This document shows positions 1 through 8,840 of a DNA stretch of 64,000 bases, piece by piece. A program made the position numbers and the translations under genes. The notes below the pieces were generated by a model. The model searched no databases. It was not told where the DNA came from and saw only the letters and a program-made list of their open reading frames with translations. Source of the stretch: SB15 sp964639245 (GTDB lineage Bacteria; Chloroflexota; Anaerolineae; Aggregatilineales; J027); NCBI GenBank assembly GCA_964639245.1, contig CAZXCU010000018.1, positions 43,334 through 107,333 on the forward strand, given 5' to 3'. Within the stretch, counting starts at the first letter, position 1. Every line of letters starts with the position of its first letter.

Positions 1-87
1 TGCGTCAGACCCTGTGTTTGCAACTTTAAGTGCGACTCTGTAGTATTTTTGATTATAAACCTAAGTGACGCGGTGGAGACAGGCATA

Positions 88-960
88 ATGGCAATTGAAA
101 GAACTATTATTTATAAAGTCGATGGGCAAGAAATTCATGTGAAAGAAGAAGGGGCAGAAGACCGCCAAGTAGCCTTGTTTATTCATGGGTGGTCAAGTTC
201 ATGGTACGCCCTTTCACCGTTATTCAGCGAATTTAACCGCCGCTATCGAGTGATGGCGGTAGATTTGCCCGGTTTTGGCGAGTCGCCGCGTTTGCATGAG
301 CGCACCACTATCCCAGATTATGCCGATTTGCTCGCTAAACTTATTCAGGAAGTCACCCCAAAGCCTGTTGTGTTAATTGGACATTCAATGGGCGGGATGA
401 CCAGTTTGACCCTGACCCTACGTCACCCGGAACTGGTTGAGCGTCTGATTCTGGTTTGCCCCACCATTAGTGGTAAACTGTCTATGTTTATCAATATGTT
501 TGTTTCGCCGATTACCTTTTTAGAACGCTTTTACGTGGCAAATTGGCTGATTGCAGCGTTTGAACCCTATTTCATGCAGATTACAGACCGCCTCATGCGT
601 CCGGCTTCTTTTGCCGACCGTACCCATATTAAAGCAGATGAATACCTGAACTTGCGCGAAGATGCCCGCCGTCCGGGGCAGGGGCGTGTGCGGGCAGAGT
701 GTTATCGTGCGATGCGTGAAAATGATTTACGTGGCAAATTGGCTCAAATTGACAAACCTGCCCTCGTGATTTGGGGAATGGAAGACAATACTGTTCCATT
801 ACGGGATGCGAGTGTGGTAGCAACGGAAATGCCGGATGCCGATTTGCGGGTGATTCCCAACGCCGGACATTGGCCTCAATTTGAAACCACCGAAATTACG
901 CGCCGCTATGTACGTGCATTTATGGGAACACCGGTTAAATTGTTGAACTTGGAATTTTAA
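88..960 (+). CDS. alpha/beta hydrolase
   Basis: This is a single-domain alpha/beta-hydrolase of about 290 residues. The oxyanion-side motif HGWSSSW lies near residue 37, the nucleophile elbow GHSMGG holds the catalytic Ser, an Asp sits in the GMEDNT segment, and the catalytic His is in GHWP near the C-terminus, so the triad looks intact. A central cap with hydrophobic stretches (FINMFVSPITFLERF) suggests a lipophilic substrate or membrane proximity. An upstream in-frame TTG at 49 would add 13 residues. I prefer the ATG at 88 because GGAG at 75-78 precedes it by 9 bases. The substrate cannot be told; esterases, lipases and C-C hydrolases all share this layout. Confidence 0.85.
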   Translation: MAIERTIIYKVDGQEIHVKEEGAEDRQVALFIHGWSSSWYALSPLFSEFNRRYRVMAVDLPGFGESPRLHERTTIPDYADLLAKLIQEVTPKPVVLIGHSMGGMTSLTLTLRHPELVERLILVCPTISGKLSMFINMFVSPITFLERFYVANWLIAAFEPYFMQITDRLMRPASFADRTHIKADEYLNLREDARRPGQGRVRAECYRAMRENDLRGKLAQIDKPALVIWGMEDNTVPLRDASVVATEMPDADLRVIPNAGHWPQFETTEITRRYVRAFMGTPVKLLNLEF

Positions 961-1021
961 ATTTAAAATTCAGTGAGTAAGTCATTGTTGACCGTCAGAA
1001 TAAATTACAATAGGAAGCATC

Positions 1022-1792
1022 ATGCCTAGAATTATTTCGGTTCATTCGTTTAGAGGGGGAACTGGTAAATCGAATACCAGTGCCAACATTGCCGCACTCA
1101 TGGCCTTACAAGGATTAAAGGTGGGGGTGGTGGATACAGACATTCAATCACCGGGGATTCATGTGCTGTTGGGCTTAAATGATCGTGACATGAAAAATTC
1201 CTTAAACGACTATCTGTGGGGGAAGTGCGAAATCCAAGACACCGCGCATGATGTTACACAGAATGTCGCGGCGGCAGCAGGACACCCCGAATTGGCGGGC
1301 AAGGTATTTTTGACCCCTTCGAGCCTAAAGGCGGGTGAAATCGCGCAGATCTTACGTGAAGGGTACGATGTAGGATTGTTGAATGAAGGATTCCGGCAGC
1401 TCATTGAAAATTTAAACCTTGATGTCCTGTTAATAGACACGCATCCCGGTTTGAACGAAGAAACGTTGCTTTCATTGGCAATTTCCGACGCGCTGATTGT
1501 GATTATGCGCCCTGACCAGCAGGACATACTGGGAACGGCGGTGACGATTGAAGTGGCACGAAAATTAGAAGTCCCGCGTTTGATGGTGCTGGTCAACAAA
1601 ACGCCGCTTACATTTAGCGTTGAAGATGTTAAAAAAGAAATAGAAAGTACATTCAATTGTCAGGTTGTGGCAGTGCTGCACCACTCCGATGAATTGATGG
1701 CACTGGCGAGTCGCGGCATTTTTGTTCTGCACTATCCAACCCATGCCATCACCCAACAATTGCAGGGTGTCGTCAACGCGCTGCTAAAGTAA
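1022..1792 (+). CDS. MinD/ParA-family ATPase
   Basis: A 256-residue P-loop ATPase of the deviant-Walker-A (SIMIBI) type. The N-terminal motif FRGGTGKSNTSAN gives the signature Lys before GTGKS, DTDIQSPG follows as the A' segment and LLIDTHPGL as Walker B. Such proteins dimerise on ATP and often position cell structures or partition DNA. No ParB, MinC or MinE partner is adjacent, so its cargo is unknown. AGGA sits 7 bases before the ATG. An AI-2E family transporter follows after 19 bases, probably in one transcript. Confidence 0.85.
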   Translation: MPRIISVHSFRGGTGKSNTSANIAALMALQGLKVGVVDTDIQSPGIHVLLGLNDRDMKNSLNDYLWGKCEIQDTAHDVTQNVAAAAGHPELAGKVFLTPSSLKAGEIAQILREGYDVGLLNEGFRQLIENLNLDVLLIDTHPGLNEETLLSLAISDALIVIMRPDQQDILGTAVTIEVARKLEVPRLMVLVNKTPLTFSVEDVKKEIESTFNCQVVAVLHHSDELMALASRGIFVLHYPTHAITQQLQGVVNALLK

Positions 1793-1811
1793 ACACAACT
1801 CGGGAAGATTG

Positions 1812-3089
1812 ATGCTGTCTAATCCGCCGCCAAGTTTAACCAGCCCGCCTTGGTCAAATAACACCAAGCGTACTATCGTCTTGATTGTGATTGGCTTGGC
1901 GCTACTGGTCACGATTCGCCTCGCCAGTGCGTGGTCAGTCGTGATTATCGCTGTCCTGCTATCTTATTTGTTGTATCCACTGGTCACATTCACTGAGAAA
2001 CACGCGCTGGGGCATCTCAAACATACAGAACTGCGGCGGGTCTTGGCGGTTTTCATCACGTTCATCATTGTGCTTTTAGGGTTAAGTCTGGTTTTTATCC
2101 TGATTGTGCCGCCAGTGGTTTCTCAATTGAGCGAACTGGGCGAAAAAGTTCCCGAAATCATTACCGATGCCCAAGACCGTGCCAGAGATTACTTAGACCG
2201 TCCGGTGAAATATGGCAATACAACCTTCAACTTCTGGGAAGAGTTTGTCGAAAACGATGCAGAGACGGTGGGAACAGAACCGCCCACCTTCGACATAACC
2301 ACCAGCATTCAGGAAGCGGTCAGTGTGCTTTCGCGTCCGGCGGTTACGGTGGCTTCCCAAGCCTTTGGCTTCTTTTTTAATACCTTTTTGATTGTGGCAC
2401 TCATGTTTTATTTGCTGAAGGACGGGGGAAAATTTATCGATAAAATAGATGATTTTGTTCCAGTGGAGTATCAAGGGGATGCTCGTCGCCTCATTTATGA
2501 GCTGGGGCTTATCTGGAATGCCTATCTACGCGGGCAAATTTTGCTCGGCATTATTATGGGGATAACCACCGGGCTTGCGGCAGCTGCATTAGGCATCCCA
2601 CAACCCATTGTTTTAGGGATTTTGGCTGGACTGCTTGAATTTATCCCGAATATTGGCCCCTTGATTGCGGCAGTCCCGGCGGTGATTTTTGCGTTGATTT
2701 CGGAAAGCAGCACCATTCCCGGTTTAGAAGGGCCAGTCTTTGCCTTGATTGTGATGGCGACTTATTTCATCTTACAGCAGTCCGAGTCATTGATTATTGT
2801 GCCGCGTGTCATGGGGCGTAACTTAGATTTGCACCCCTTTGTCGTGATGACCGCCGTCCTGTTTGGGGCATCGCTCGCTGGACTGCTCGGGGTCATTCTC
2901 GCAGCACCCACTGTTGCCACCGTTCGCCTACTCATCATTTATATTTACGGCAAACTCATGGATCGTGACCCTTTTATCCAAACAAAAGCGGTACGGATTC
3001 CGCCACCGGATAAGACAATTGTTTCTACACTGGGTGAGCCAGAAATTCCAGACCACGAAGGGGAAATTGTACAAGGCAGCAAAATATGA
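1812..3089 (+). CDS. AI-2E family transporter (PerM-like)
   Basis: A polytopic membrane protein of about 425 residues. Two N-terminal helices (near 20-60) are followed by another around 75-100, a soluble central segment, and a C-terminal block of four or five helices containing GIPQPIVLGILAGLLEFIPNIGP, a Pro/Gly-rich motif shared by the AI-2E exporter family. Members export autoinducer-2 or act as sodium/proton antiporters; the substrate here is not determinable. The in-frame TTG at 1809 lies almost on the GGGAAG ribosome site (1802-1807), so ATG 1812 is preferred. The stop overlaps the next start in ATGA. Confidence 0.85.
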   Translation: MLSNPPPSLTSPPWSNNTKRTIVLIVIGLALLVTIRLASAWSVVIIAVLLSYLLYPLVTFTEKHALGHLKHTELRRVLAVFITFIIVLLGLSLVFILIVPPVVSQLSELGEKVPEIITDAQDRARDYLDRPVKYGNTTFNFWEEFVENDAETVGTEPPTFDITTSIQEAVSVLSRPAVTVASQAFGFFFNTFLIVALMFYLLKDGGKFIDKIDDFVPVEYQGDARRLIYELGLIWNAYLRGQILLGIIMGITTGLAAAALGIPQPIVLGILAGLLEFIPNIGPLIAAVPAVIFALISESSTIPGLEGPVFALIVMATYFILQQSESLIIVPRVMGRNLDLHPFVVMTAVLFGASLAGLLGVILAAPTVATVRLLIIYIYGKLMDRDPFIQTKAVRIPPPDKTIVSTLGEPEIPDHEGEIVQGSKI

Positions 3090-3403
3090 CTATTTTTCCG
3101 ACCGAAGACTCCATTGAACCGCCTCCTCAAAAAGCCGAACCGATGACGGCAAGCAAAGTAGATTTTGGGTTTCGGATTTATTGGACGAAAATGACGCTGC
3201 GCTGGGACAAAGCCCGCCGTGCTGCCGTTCGCCAGCAAGCGGAGCAGTTGACCCAAGCCACAGATTTCCAACACAATCTCCTTGAAAAGCGGTATAATCT
3301 GGAGCTTGAAGATATTCCCGAAAAAACACATAGTGGCGCAAGCCTTGTAGCTTTGCTTGAAGTGCTTGCTGCCCTGGATACGATGGAACAAGAAAGCGAG
3401 TAA
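3086..3403 (+). CDS. small protein of unknown function, coupled to the AI-2E transporter
   Basis: I do not recognise this 105-residue protein. The N-terminus is acidic and Pro-rich, the middle is strongly basic and helical (KMTLRWDKARRAAVRQQAEQ), and the end is an acidic helix. There is no signal peptide or membrane segment. Its ATG overlaps the transporter stop by four bases, which suggests translational coupling and a real gene. A cytosolic accessory of the transporter is possible but unproven. Confidence 0.65.
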   Translation: MTIFPTEDSIEPPPQKAEPMTASKVDFGFRIYWTKMTLRWDKARRAAVRQQAEQLTQATDFQHNLLEKRYNLELEDIPEKTHSGASLVALLEVLAALDTMEQESE

Positions 3404-3407
3404 GCAA

Positions 3408-3623
3408 GTGACCCCTCCTGATGGCATCAGAATGCAGAGTCTTTACGAAGGCGAGAGCCTGAGCATTTACCGTGTCGAAGACGAAGATGGCGAAGTCGGT
3501 TTTGACATCACCTTTTTCGATTCCGTAACTATTCATTTCATGCGCGATGAATGGAATGAACTCGTCGAAATCATGCAAGAATTTGAACCGGAAGTGGATG
3601 AAGAAGAAGACGAAGACGATTAA
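3408..3623 (+). CDS. small acidic protein of unknown function
   Basis: A 71-residue protein if the GTG at 3408 is used, which lies 4 bases after the upstream stop; an ATG at 3432 would give 63 residues. It ends in a run of Asp/Glu (EVDEEEDEDD). The body (LSIYRVEDEDGEVGFDITFFDSVTIHFMRDEW) looks like a small beta-rich domain. I do not recognise the family. Tight spacing on both sides argues that it belongs to the same operon. Confidence 0.55.
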   Translation: MTPPDGIRMQSLYEGESLSIYRVEDEDGEVGFDITFFDSVTIHFMRDEWNELVEIMQEFEPEVDEEEDEDD

Positions 3624-3629
3624 TCGGCG

Positions 3630-4793
3630 TTGTTTTCTGTAGAAATTCTCGCGGCGCTCCCGTCAGATTTGCTGGCTGAATTGGCACAGGCTGACTTGAG
3701 CGCTGCCAATACCTTACCCCTGCTGACTCAGCTTCGCAAAATTTACCCCCTTGAAATAGCCGCCGCCGCGCTGGAAACAGCCCGCTTGCGGCAAAAAGCC
3801 ACCTCCAAATTTACCCGTGCAGACCGGATGTTTTTTACAGGGGAGGCGCTTCAACAAGCCAGCCATGAAACTGTTGCCCAATATCACGCACAGAAATTAT
3901 CTCCCTATGCACAGATTGCGGATTTGGGGTGCAGCATTGGGGGGGATACCATCATTATGGGTCAAAACAGGCCGGTGATTGGTCTCGATTTGGATGCGAC
4001 TCGATTGCAGATGGCCCGTCATAACGCTTCTGTGTATCAAGCACAGGCAGATTTTATTCAAGCTGATTTAACCCACCCTCTGCCGCTTCATGCTGTTCCT
4101 GCGGCATTTTTTGACCCGGCCCGCCGGGATGACACCAAACGCATTTTTTCAGTGAAAGATTACTTCCCGCCCTTAGCGGTGGTCAAAACATGGGATTTTA
4201 AGGCGCTGTTGGTCAAAATTTCGCCCGGAGTCCAGTTAGCAGAGCTTGCCGATTTTCCCGCAGGCATTGAATTTGTGAGCTATGGGGGGGAGTTGAAAGA
4301 AGCTCTTGTATGTTTAGGGGAACTTGCATTTGAAGGACGGCGGGCGGTGCTGCTCCCCGAAAACGAGATTCTTGTCCCACAAAATTACCCTGCCCCAGCG
4401 CTTACCGACAGCCCTCATCGGTATTTGTATGAGCCTGACCCATCAGTGATTCGTTCGGGTTTGTTGAGCGAAATGCTGGCCCACCTGCACCTCACCGCGT
4501 ATCGTTTGGATGACGATATTGCCTATCTCACCGGAGATACACCAATAAAAAGCCGCTGGTTGAGGGCATGGCAAATTGACGAATGGATGCCGTTTAACCT
4601 CAAAAAATTACGGGCGCGGTTGCGTGAACAACAGGTCGGAAACATTACGGTGAAAAAGCGGGGCAGCCCCATCACCCCCGAACAGCTTCAGCAGATGTTG
4701 AAACTGAAAGAGGGTGAACGCCATGCCGTTGTCATTTTAACCCGCCTAAAAGGACAGCCCGTTATCCTGCTGAGTTATGACACCGTGGGGTAG
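3630..4793 (+). CDS. class I SAM-dependent methyltransferase with THUMP-like C-terminal domain
   Basis: A 387-residue methyltransferase-like protein. An N-terminal helical region (1-95) is followed by a Rossmann SAM site, with motif I IADLGCSIGGDT near residue 95, the acidic motif II LDLDATRLQ, and the active-site-like motif FFDPARR. The C-terminal ~70 residues (VKKRGSPITPEQLQQ and the following strand) match the THUMP-like domain seen in this uncharacterised family. RNA is a plausible substrate by analogy with THUMP methyltransferases, but no activity is established. The start is TTG, 6 bases after the previous stop; no upstream in-frame ATG is available. The gene converges on the lipoprotein gene with a 3-base gap. 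Confidence 0.75.
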   Translation: MFSVEILAALPSDLLAELAQADLSAANTLPLLTQLRKIYPLEIAAAALETARLRQKATSKFTRADRMFFTGEALQQASHETVAQYHAQKLSPYAQIADLGCSIGGDTIIMGQNRPVIGLDLDATRLQMARHNASVYQAQADFIQADLTHPLPLHAVPAAFFDPARRDDTKRIFSVKDYFPPLAVVKTWDFKALLVKISPGVQLAELADFPAGIEFVSYGGELKEALVCLGELAFEGRRAVLLPENEILVPQNYPAPALTDSPHRYLYEPDPSVIRSGLLSEMLAHLHLTAYRLDDDIAYLTGDTPIKSRWLRAWQIDEWMPFNLKKLRARLREQQVGNITVKKRGSPITPEQLQQMLKLKEGERHAVVILTRLKGQPVILLSYDTVG

Positions 4794-4796
4794 CAG

Positions 4797-6407
4797 CTAA
4801 TCCTCTGCTTGGACAGCGGTAGGCCCAACCCAATCTAGCAGTACCATCTGCCCTTCCAGATCACCGGTGATGGTTCGCGCCCCTAAGCCATTGGTATTGG
4901 CAAGATAAATATCCACCCGCCCATCTGTCGTGGTACCGGGGCGAATCCCCACATAGGCCATAAAACGACCTTCCGGGGCATACATGGGGTCGCAGGCCAG
5001 CAAATTGGCGCTGGGTGCCGTGACCACTTGCAGGGACGGGTCGACCACAATGATGCCATACGGACACTGCCCGTTGCGCCCACCAAGCGCCAAAAATTGG
5101 CTGTCTGGCGACCAATCGGCTGCAAGGCCATATCGCGGGAAGATAAATTCTGTGGTGGTTGCGAGTTCCTGTCCCACATTATTTGCCAGAATCAACAGGG
5201 TTGTGTTGGCTGCCCGTTGATAAAACACCCGGGAAGCATCTTCTGTCCAGGCCTCGCTCAGATTTAAGGTGCCGGGTTCGGTAATTTGAACGGCTGACCC
5301 TGCCTCAATATCCACTACCCACAAATCGCTTTGGGTTGCCAGCGCGTTGCCTCCGCCAGTAGAAAAGACCAGTTTGGTGTTGGTTATCCAGCGTGGCGCA
5401 CCGTTCAAACGAATATCCGTGACTTGGCGGACTTCGCCAGTATTTAAATTTTGAATGAACAAATTACCATCGGTGGGATGGGCTGCATTGGGTGCATCAC
5501 AGGTATTCGATTCCCCCGGAGTCCATGTGGGGCAGGTTACACGGTCAGAGACAAAGGCCAGCCACAAACCATCTGGCGAGAGCGCAGGCCATAAATCATA
5601 GCTGCCATGCTGGGTGACATTCCGAAAGTTTGTCCCGTCTGCATTCATGATGAAAATATCGGTAGCGTACTCTGTGGTCAGCGCCACCGCTAATTTTTGA
5701 CCATCCCCTGACCATGCCGGGCTGTGGCCTGAAATCCCGCGTGGATTGATATTAGGAATATCAAAGAGGCGGTAGCTTAAGCCAATCGTCAAATCCAGCA
5801 TGTACAGCCCGCCTGTTGGGTTGCCTGCTGCATCCACGCTAACATTTGGCTCTACAAAGTAAACAAAATGTGTACCCGCCTGAGACGGAAAAACACGACT
5901 CCCCACATTGGCAGGCATATCAAAAACTTTTAAGCGCTGTGCCGTATCTGGACGGTACATATATAGCGATTGAATCTGGCTGGCGGGTTCAAGGGTCGCT
6001 GTGCGGCTGGTACGATCATTGTAATTGATAAAAGCTACCCAGTTGGTCGATAAGCCTTCGGCAAGCTGGGGTGCAACTTCAATTTGCTGCCACTGGTCAT
6101 TTTTGAACTGCACCTGTGGCATGGGGGTGGAAGTCGGGAAGGGTGTATGGGTCGGAATCGGGGTTTCCGTTGCCGAGGGTTCAAGGGTCGGGGTTGTCGT
6201 TTCGGTGGGCAGCGGCGTTTCCGTCGGGGTAGAAGTCGGGGTGGGGGTGGAAGTCGCAGTGGCGGTGGCGGTAGGGGTATAGGTGGGAGTATCCACTTCC
6301 ACATTAATCGGCGGTAAAGGCGTTGGGGTAAGGGTAGGGTCTTCCTCAAGCGAAAACGAACATCCCGCCAGCACAACCCCTAAGACCAGCAAAAGTAAAT
6401 TTTTCAT
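4797..6407 (-). CDS. TolB-like beta-propeller lipoprotein
   Basis: A 536-residue exported lipoprotein. The signal peptide MKNLLLLVLGVVLAGC ends in a lipobox (LAGC). A long Thr/Pro-rich linker (about residues 24-95) acts as a spacer, a common design in Chloroflexota surface proteins. The rest is a WD40/PD40 propeller with TolB-type blades such as SPDGLWLAFVSD and WSPDSQFLALGG. Propellers of this kind usually mediate protein contacts at the cell surface. It starts directly after the lon stop codon (TAG then ATG), so it is probably the last gene of the folC-lon transcript. A link to Lon function is not implied by sequence. Confidence 0.85.
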   Translation of the reverse strand: MKNLLLLVLGVVLAGCSFSLEEDPTLTPTPLPPINVEVDTPTYTPTATATATSTPTPTSTPTETPLPTETTTPTLEPSATETPIPTHTPFPTSTPMPQVQFKNDQWQQIEVAPQLAEGLSTNWVAFINYNDRTSRTATLEPASQIQSLYMYRPDTAQRLKVFDMPANVGSRVFPSQAGTHFVYFVEPNVSVDAAGNPTGGLYMLDLTIGLSYRLFDIPNINPRGISGHSPAWSGDGQKLAVALTTEYATDIFIMNADGTNFRNVTQHGSYDLWPALSPDGLWLAFVSDRVTCPTWTPGESNTCDAPNAAHPTDGNLFIQNLNTGEVRQVTDIRLNGAPRWITNTKLVFSTGGGNALATQSDLWVVDIEAGSAVQITEPGTLNLSEAWTEDASRVFYQRAANTTLLILANNVGQELATTTEFIFPRYGLAADWSPDSQFLALGGRNGQCPYGIIVVDPSLQVVTAPSANLLACDPMYAPEGRFMAYVGIRPGTTTDGRVDIYLANTNGLGARTITGDLEGQMVLLDWVGPTAVQAED

Positions 6408-8840
6408 CTAGCGTAAATCTGCTCCCATGACGGATGCAGGCGGCTGCATCAGGGTCGTGTTCATACGAGGTTTGTTGACCAGCACCTGCGGCAAGACCTC
6501 ATCCATATGTTCAACCAGAATCACTTCCATCTCTTTAAGGGTTTTTCGATTGATGTCTGCTAAATCTTTTTGATTTTGTTTGGGCAAGATCACCCGTCGG
6601 ATACCCGCCCGGTGCGCTGCTAAAATTTTCTCGCGTACTCCCCCAATCGGCAGCACGCGCCCACGGAGGGTAATTTCCCCTGTCATCGCACAATCATGGC
6701 GCACTTTTTGATGGGTAAAGGCAGAAATGAGGGCCACCGCCATCGTCACCCCCGCCGAAGGGCCATCTTTGGGAACTCCCCCCGCAGGCACATGAATATG
6801 AAGATCCCATTGCTCAAATTGGTGGGGGTCTAATGCCAGCACATCGGCACGACTGCGAAGATAACTGAGCGCGGCACGGGCCGATTCTTGCATGACATCG
6901 CCCAATTTGCCCGTCAATTGCAATTTGCCTGTGCCAGCTACAAGGCTAACTTCAATGGACAGTAAATCTCCCCCCGCCGCGCTCCATGCCATGCTGGTGG
7001 CAATGCCCACCAAGTCTTCTCGTTCGCGTTCAAGTTCCAAAAAATGGGGAATCCCCAGATATTCTTCCACGATTTCGGGCGTGATTTTCTTGGGGGTACG
7101 TCTATCTTCTGCTACCCGGCGGGCTAATTTGCGGCAGACATTGGCAATCTCCCGTTCCAGATTTCGCACACCTGCCTCACGGGTATAAGCACGCATGATT
7201 TTGACCAGCGCACTATCCTCAAAGCGGATATTCTGGTCGTCAATCCCGTGTTCTTTCAATTGACGCGGAACTAAAAATTGGCGGGCAATTTCTAATTTTT
7301 CATCGTCAATGTAACCGGGAAACTCAATCACCTCCATACGGTCTAACAGCGCGGCTGGAATTGTATCGAGTGTATTGGCGGTAGCGATGAACAAGACTTT
7401 GCTCAAATCGTAGGGAACTTCTAGGTAATGGTCGGAAAAGGCGAAATTTTGCTCCGGGTCTAACACTTCGAGCAAAGCTGCGCTGGGGTCGCCACGGACA
7501 TCCCGCCCCAATTTATCAATTTCATCCAGAACAAAAACGGGGTTGATTGTCCCTGCCCGTCGGATACCATTGATAATTCGCCCCGGCAGCGCCCCGATAT
7601 ACGTGCGGCGATGCCCACGAATTTCGGCTTCGTCATGGACTCCGCCCAAACTCATACGAACAAATTCGCGTTCTAAAGCGCTGGCGATACTTTTACCAAC
7701 GGAGGTTTTACCGGTTCCCGGCGGGCCGACAAAACACAGAATCGGCGTTCGCATTTCGGCGGGGGCAAGTTTCCGCACTGCCAGATGCTCTAAAATCCGT
7801 TCTTTAATTTTTTCCATCCCGAAATGATTCGATTCCAGAAGGGTTTGGGCATGGGGCAAGCTCAGATTATCAACGGTTTCATTTGTCCATGGCAAGTCGA
7901 GCAGCGTTTCTAAATAAGTTCGCAAAATGCCTACTTCCGGCGCAACCGGCGGCAGCATTTGTAAGCGGTTGAAGTCTTTAATGGCTTTTTCATAGGCTTC
8001 CTGCGGCATGGTGGAGGCGTTAATGCGGTCTTGCAGTTCGTTAAATTCCTGCTGAAAAATATCGACTTCGCCCAGCTCATTTTGAATAATCCGCATTTGT
8101 TCACGAAGATAAGTTTCACGCTGTCCACGCTGCACTTCTCGCCGTACCCGGTTTTGAATTTGTTCCTCCAGTTCCAGCACGTCTAGCTCGCGTCCCAGCA
8201 GCACACTAATTCGATGCAGCCGTTCGACTGGCTCAAACTTTTCTAAAATTTCCTGCTTTTCGGTGTGCTTAAGCGGCAAAGTCGCAGCGATTAAATCCGC
8301 CAGCCAGCCAGCATCATCCAGATTAATGGCGTACATATACGCTTCATGCGGAATACTTTTATTAAGTTTCACACAGCGTTCATACAGGGTTAGCACGGCT
8401 CGCATCAAGGCTTCCCCATGGCGGGTTGGCTTGTAGGCAATTTCCACCGGACGCGCTTTGACCACAAAAAAGGGATGGGTTTGTTCGACGCTCACGACTT
8501 CAACGCGCCGCCGCCCCTGTGCAAGGACACTGCTTGCTCCGTCTGGCAGGTGCATCAAGCGCCCCAAGGCCATTTCAACCCCTACCGTGTAGAGATCCTC
8601 CGAGCGCGGGTCAAACACGGAGGGTTGTTTTTGTAATACCCCGATAATGGTAGAGGCTTCGATTTGCGCCGAGGCCACCGCGCCCATCGATTTTTCGCGG
8701 TCAATGGCAATCGGCGAAACCATCCGGGGAAAAATAACCGTATCCCGTAGCGGAACAAGAATCGCTTCAATCAGCCCATCCTGATTCTGCGCGGCATCGT
8801 GAACATTATAAAAATCGCTTATTCCATGCCCAAACATCAT
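6408..8840 (-). CDS. lon: ATP-dependent protease Lon
   Basis: An 810-residue LonA protease that unfolds and degrades damaged and regulatory proteins in the cytosol. The N-terminal LON substrate domain spans roughly 25-225. The AAA+ module has Walker A GPPGTGKTS with Lys378 and Walker B VFVLDEIDKL. The C-terminal protease domain carries the Ser-Lys dyad: Ser695 in DGPSAGV and Lys738 in GGVREK. Length is typical. Two ATGs lie in tandem (8840 and 8837); the first overlaps the folC stop in TAATG, so translation is probably coupled. Nothing appears damaged. Confidence 0.97.
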   Translation of the reverse strand: MMFGHGISDFYNVHDAAQNQDGLIEAILVPLRDTVIFPRMVSPIAIDREKSMGAVASAQIEASTIIGVLQKQPSVFDPRSEDLYTVGVEMALGRLMHLPDGASSVLAQGRRRVEVVSVEQTHPFFVVKARPVEIAYKPTRHGEALMRAVLTLYERCVKLNKSIPHEAYMYAINLDDAGWLADLIAATLPLKHTEKQEILEKFEPVERLHRISVLLGRELDVLELEEQIQNRVRREVQRGQRETYLREQMRIIQNELGEVDIFQQEFNELQDRINASTMPQEAYEKAIKDFNRLQMLPPVAPEVGILRTYLETLLDLPWTNETVDNLSLPHAQTLLESNHFGMEKIKERILEHLAVRKLAPAEMRTPILCFVGPPGTGKTSVGKSIASALEREFVRMSLGGVHDEAEIRGHRRTYIGALPGRIINGIRRAGTINPVFVLDEIDKLGRDVRGDPSAALLEVLDPEQNFAFSDHYLEVPYDLSKVLFIATANTLDTIPAALLDRMEVIEFPGYIDDEKLEIARQFLVPRQLKEHGIDDQNIRFEDSALVKIMRAYTREAGVRNLEREIANVCRKLARRVAEDRRTPKKITPEIVEEYLGIPHFLELEREREDLVGIATSMAWSAAGGDLLSIEVSLVAGTGKLQLTGKLGDVMQESARAALSYLRSRADVLALDPHQFEQWDLHIHVPAGGVPKDGPSAGVTMAVALISAFTHQKVRHDCAMTGEITLRGRVLPIGGVREKILAAHRAGIRRVILPKQNQKDLADINRKTLKEMEVILVEHMDEVLPQVLVNKPRMNTTLMQPPASVMGADLR

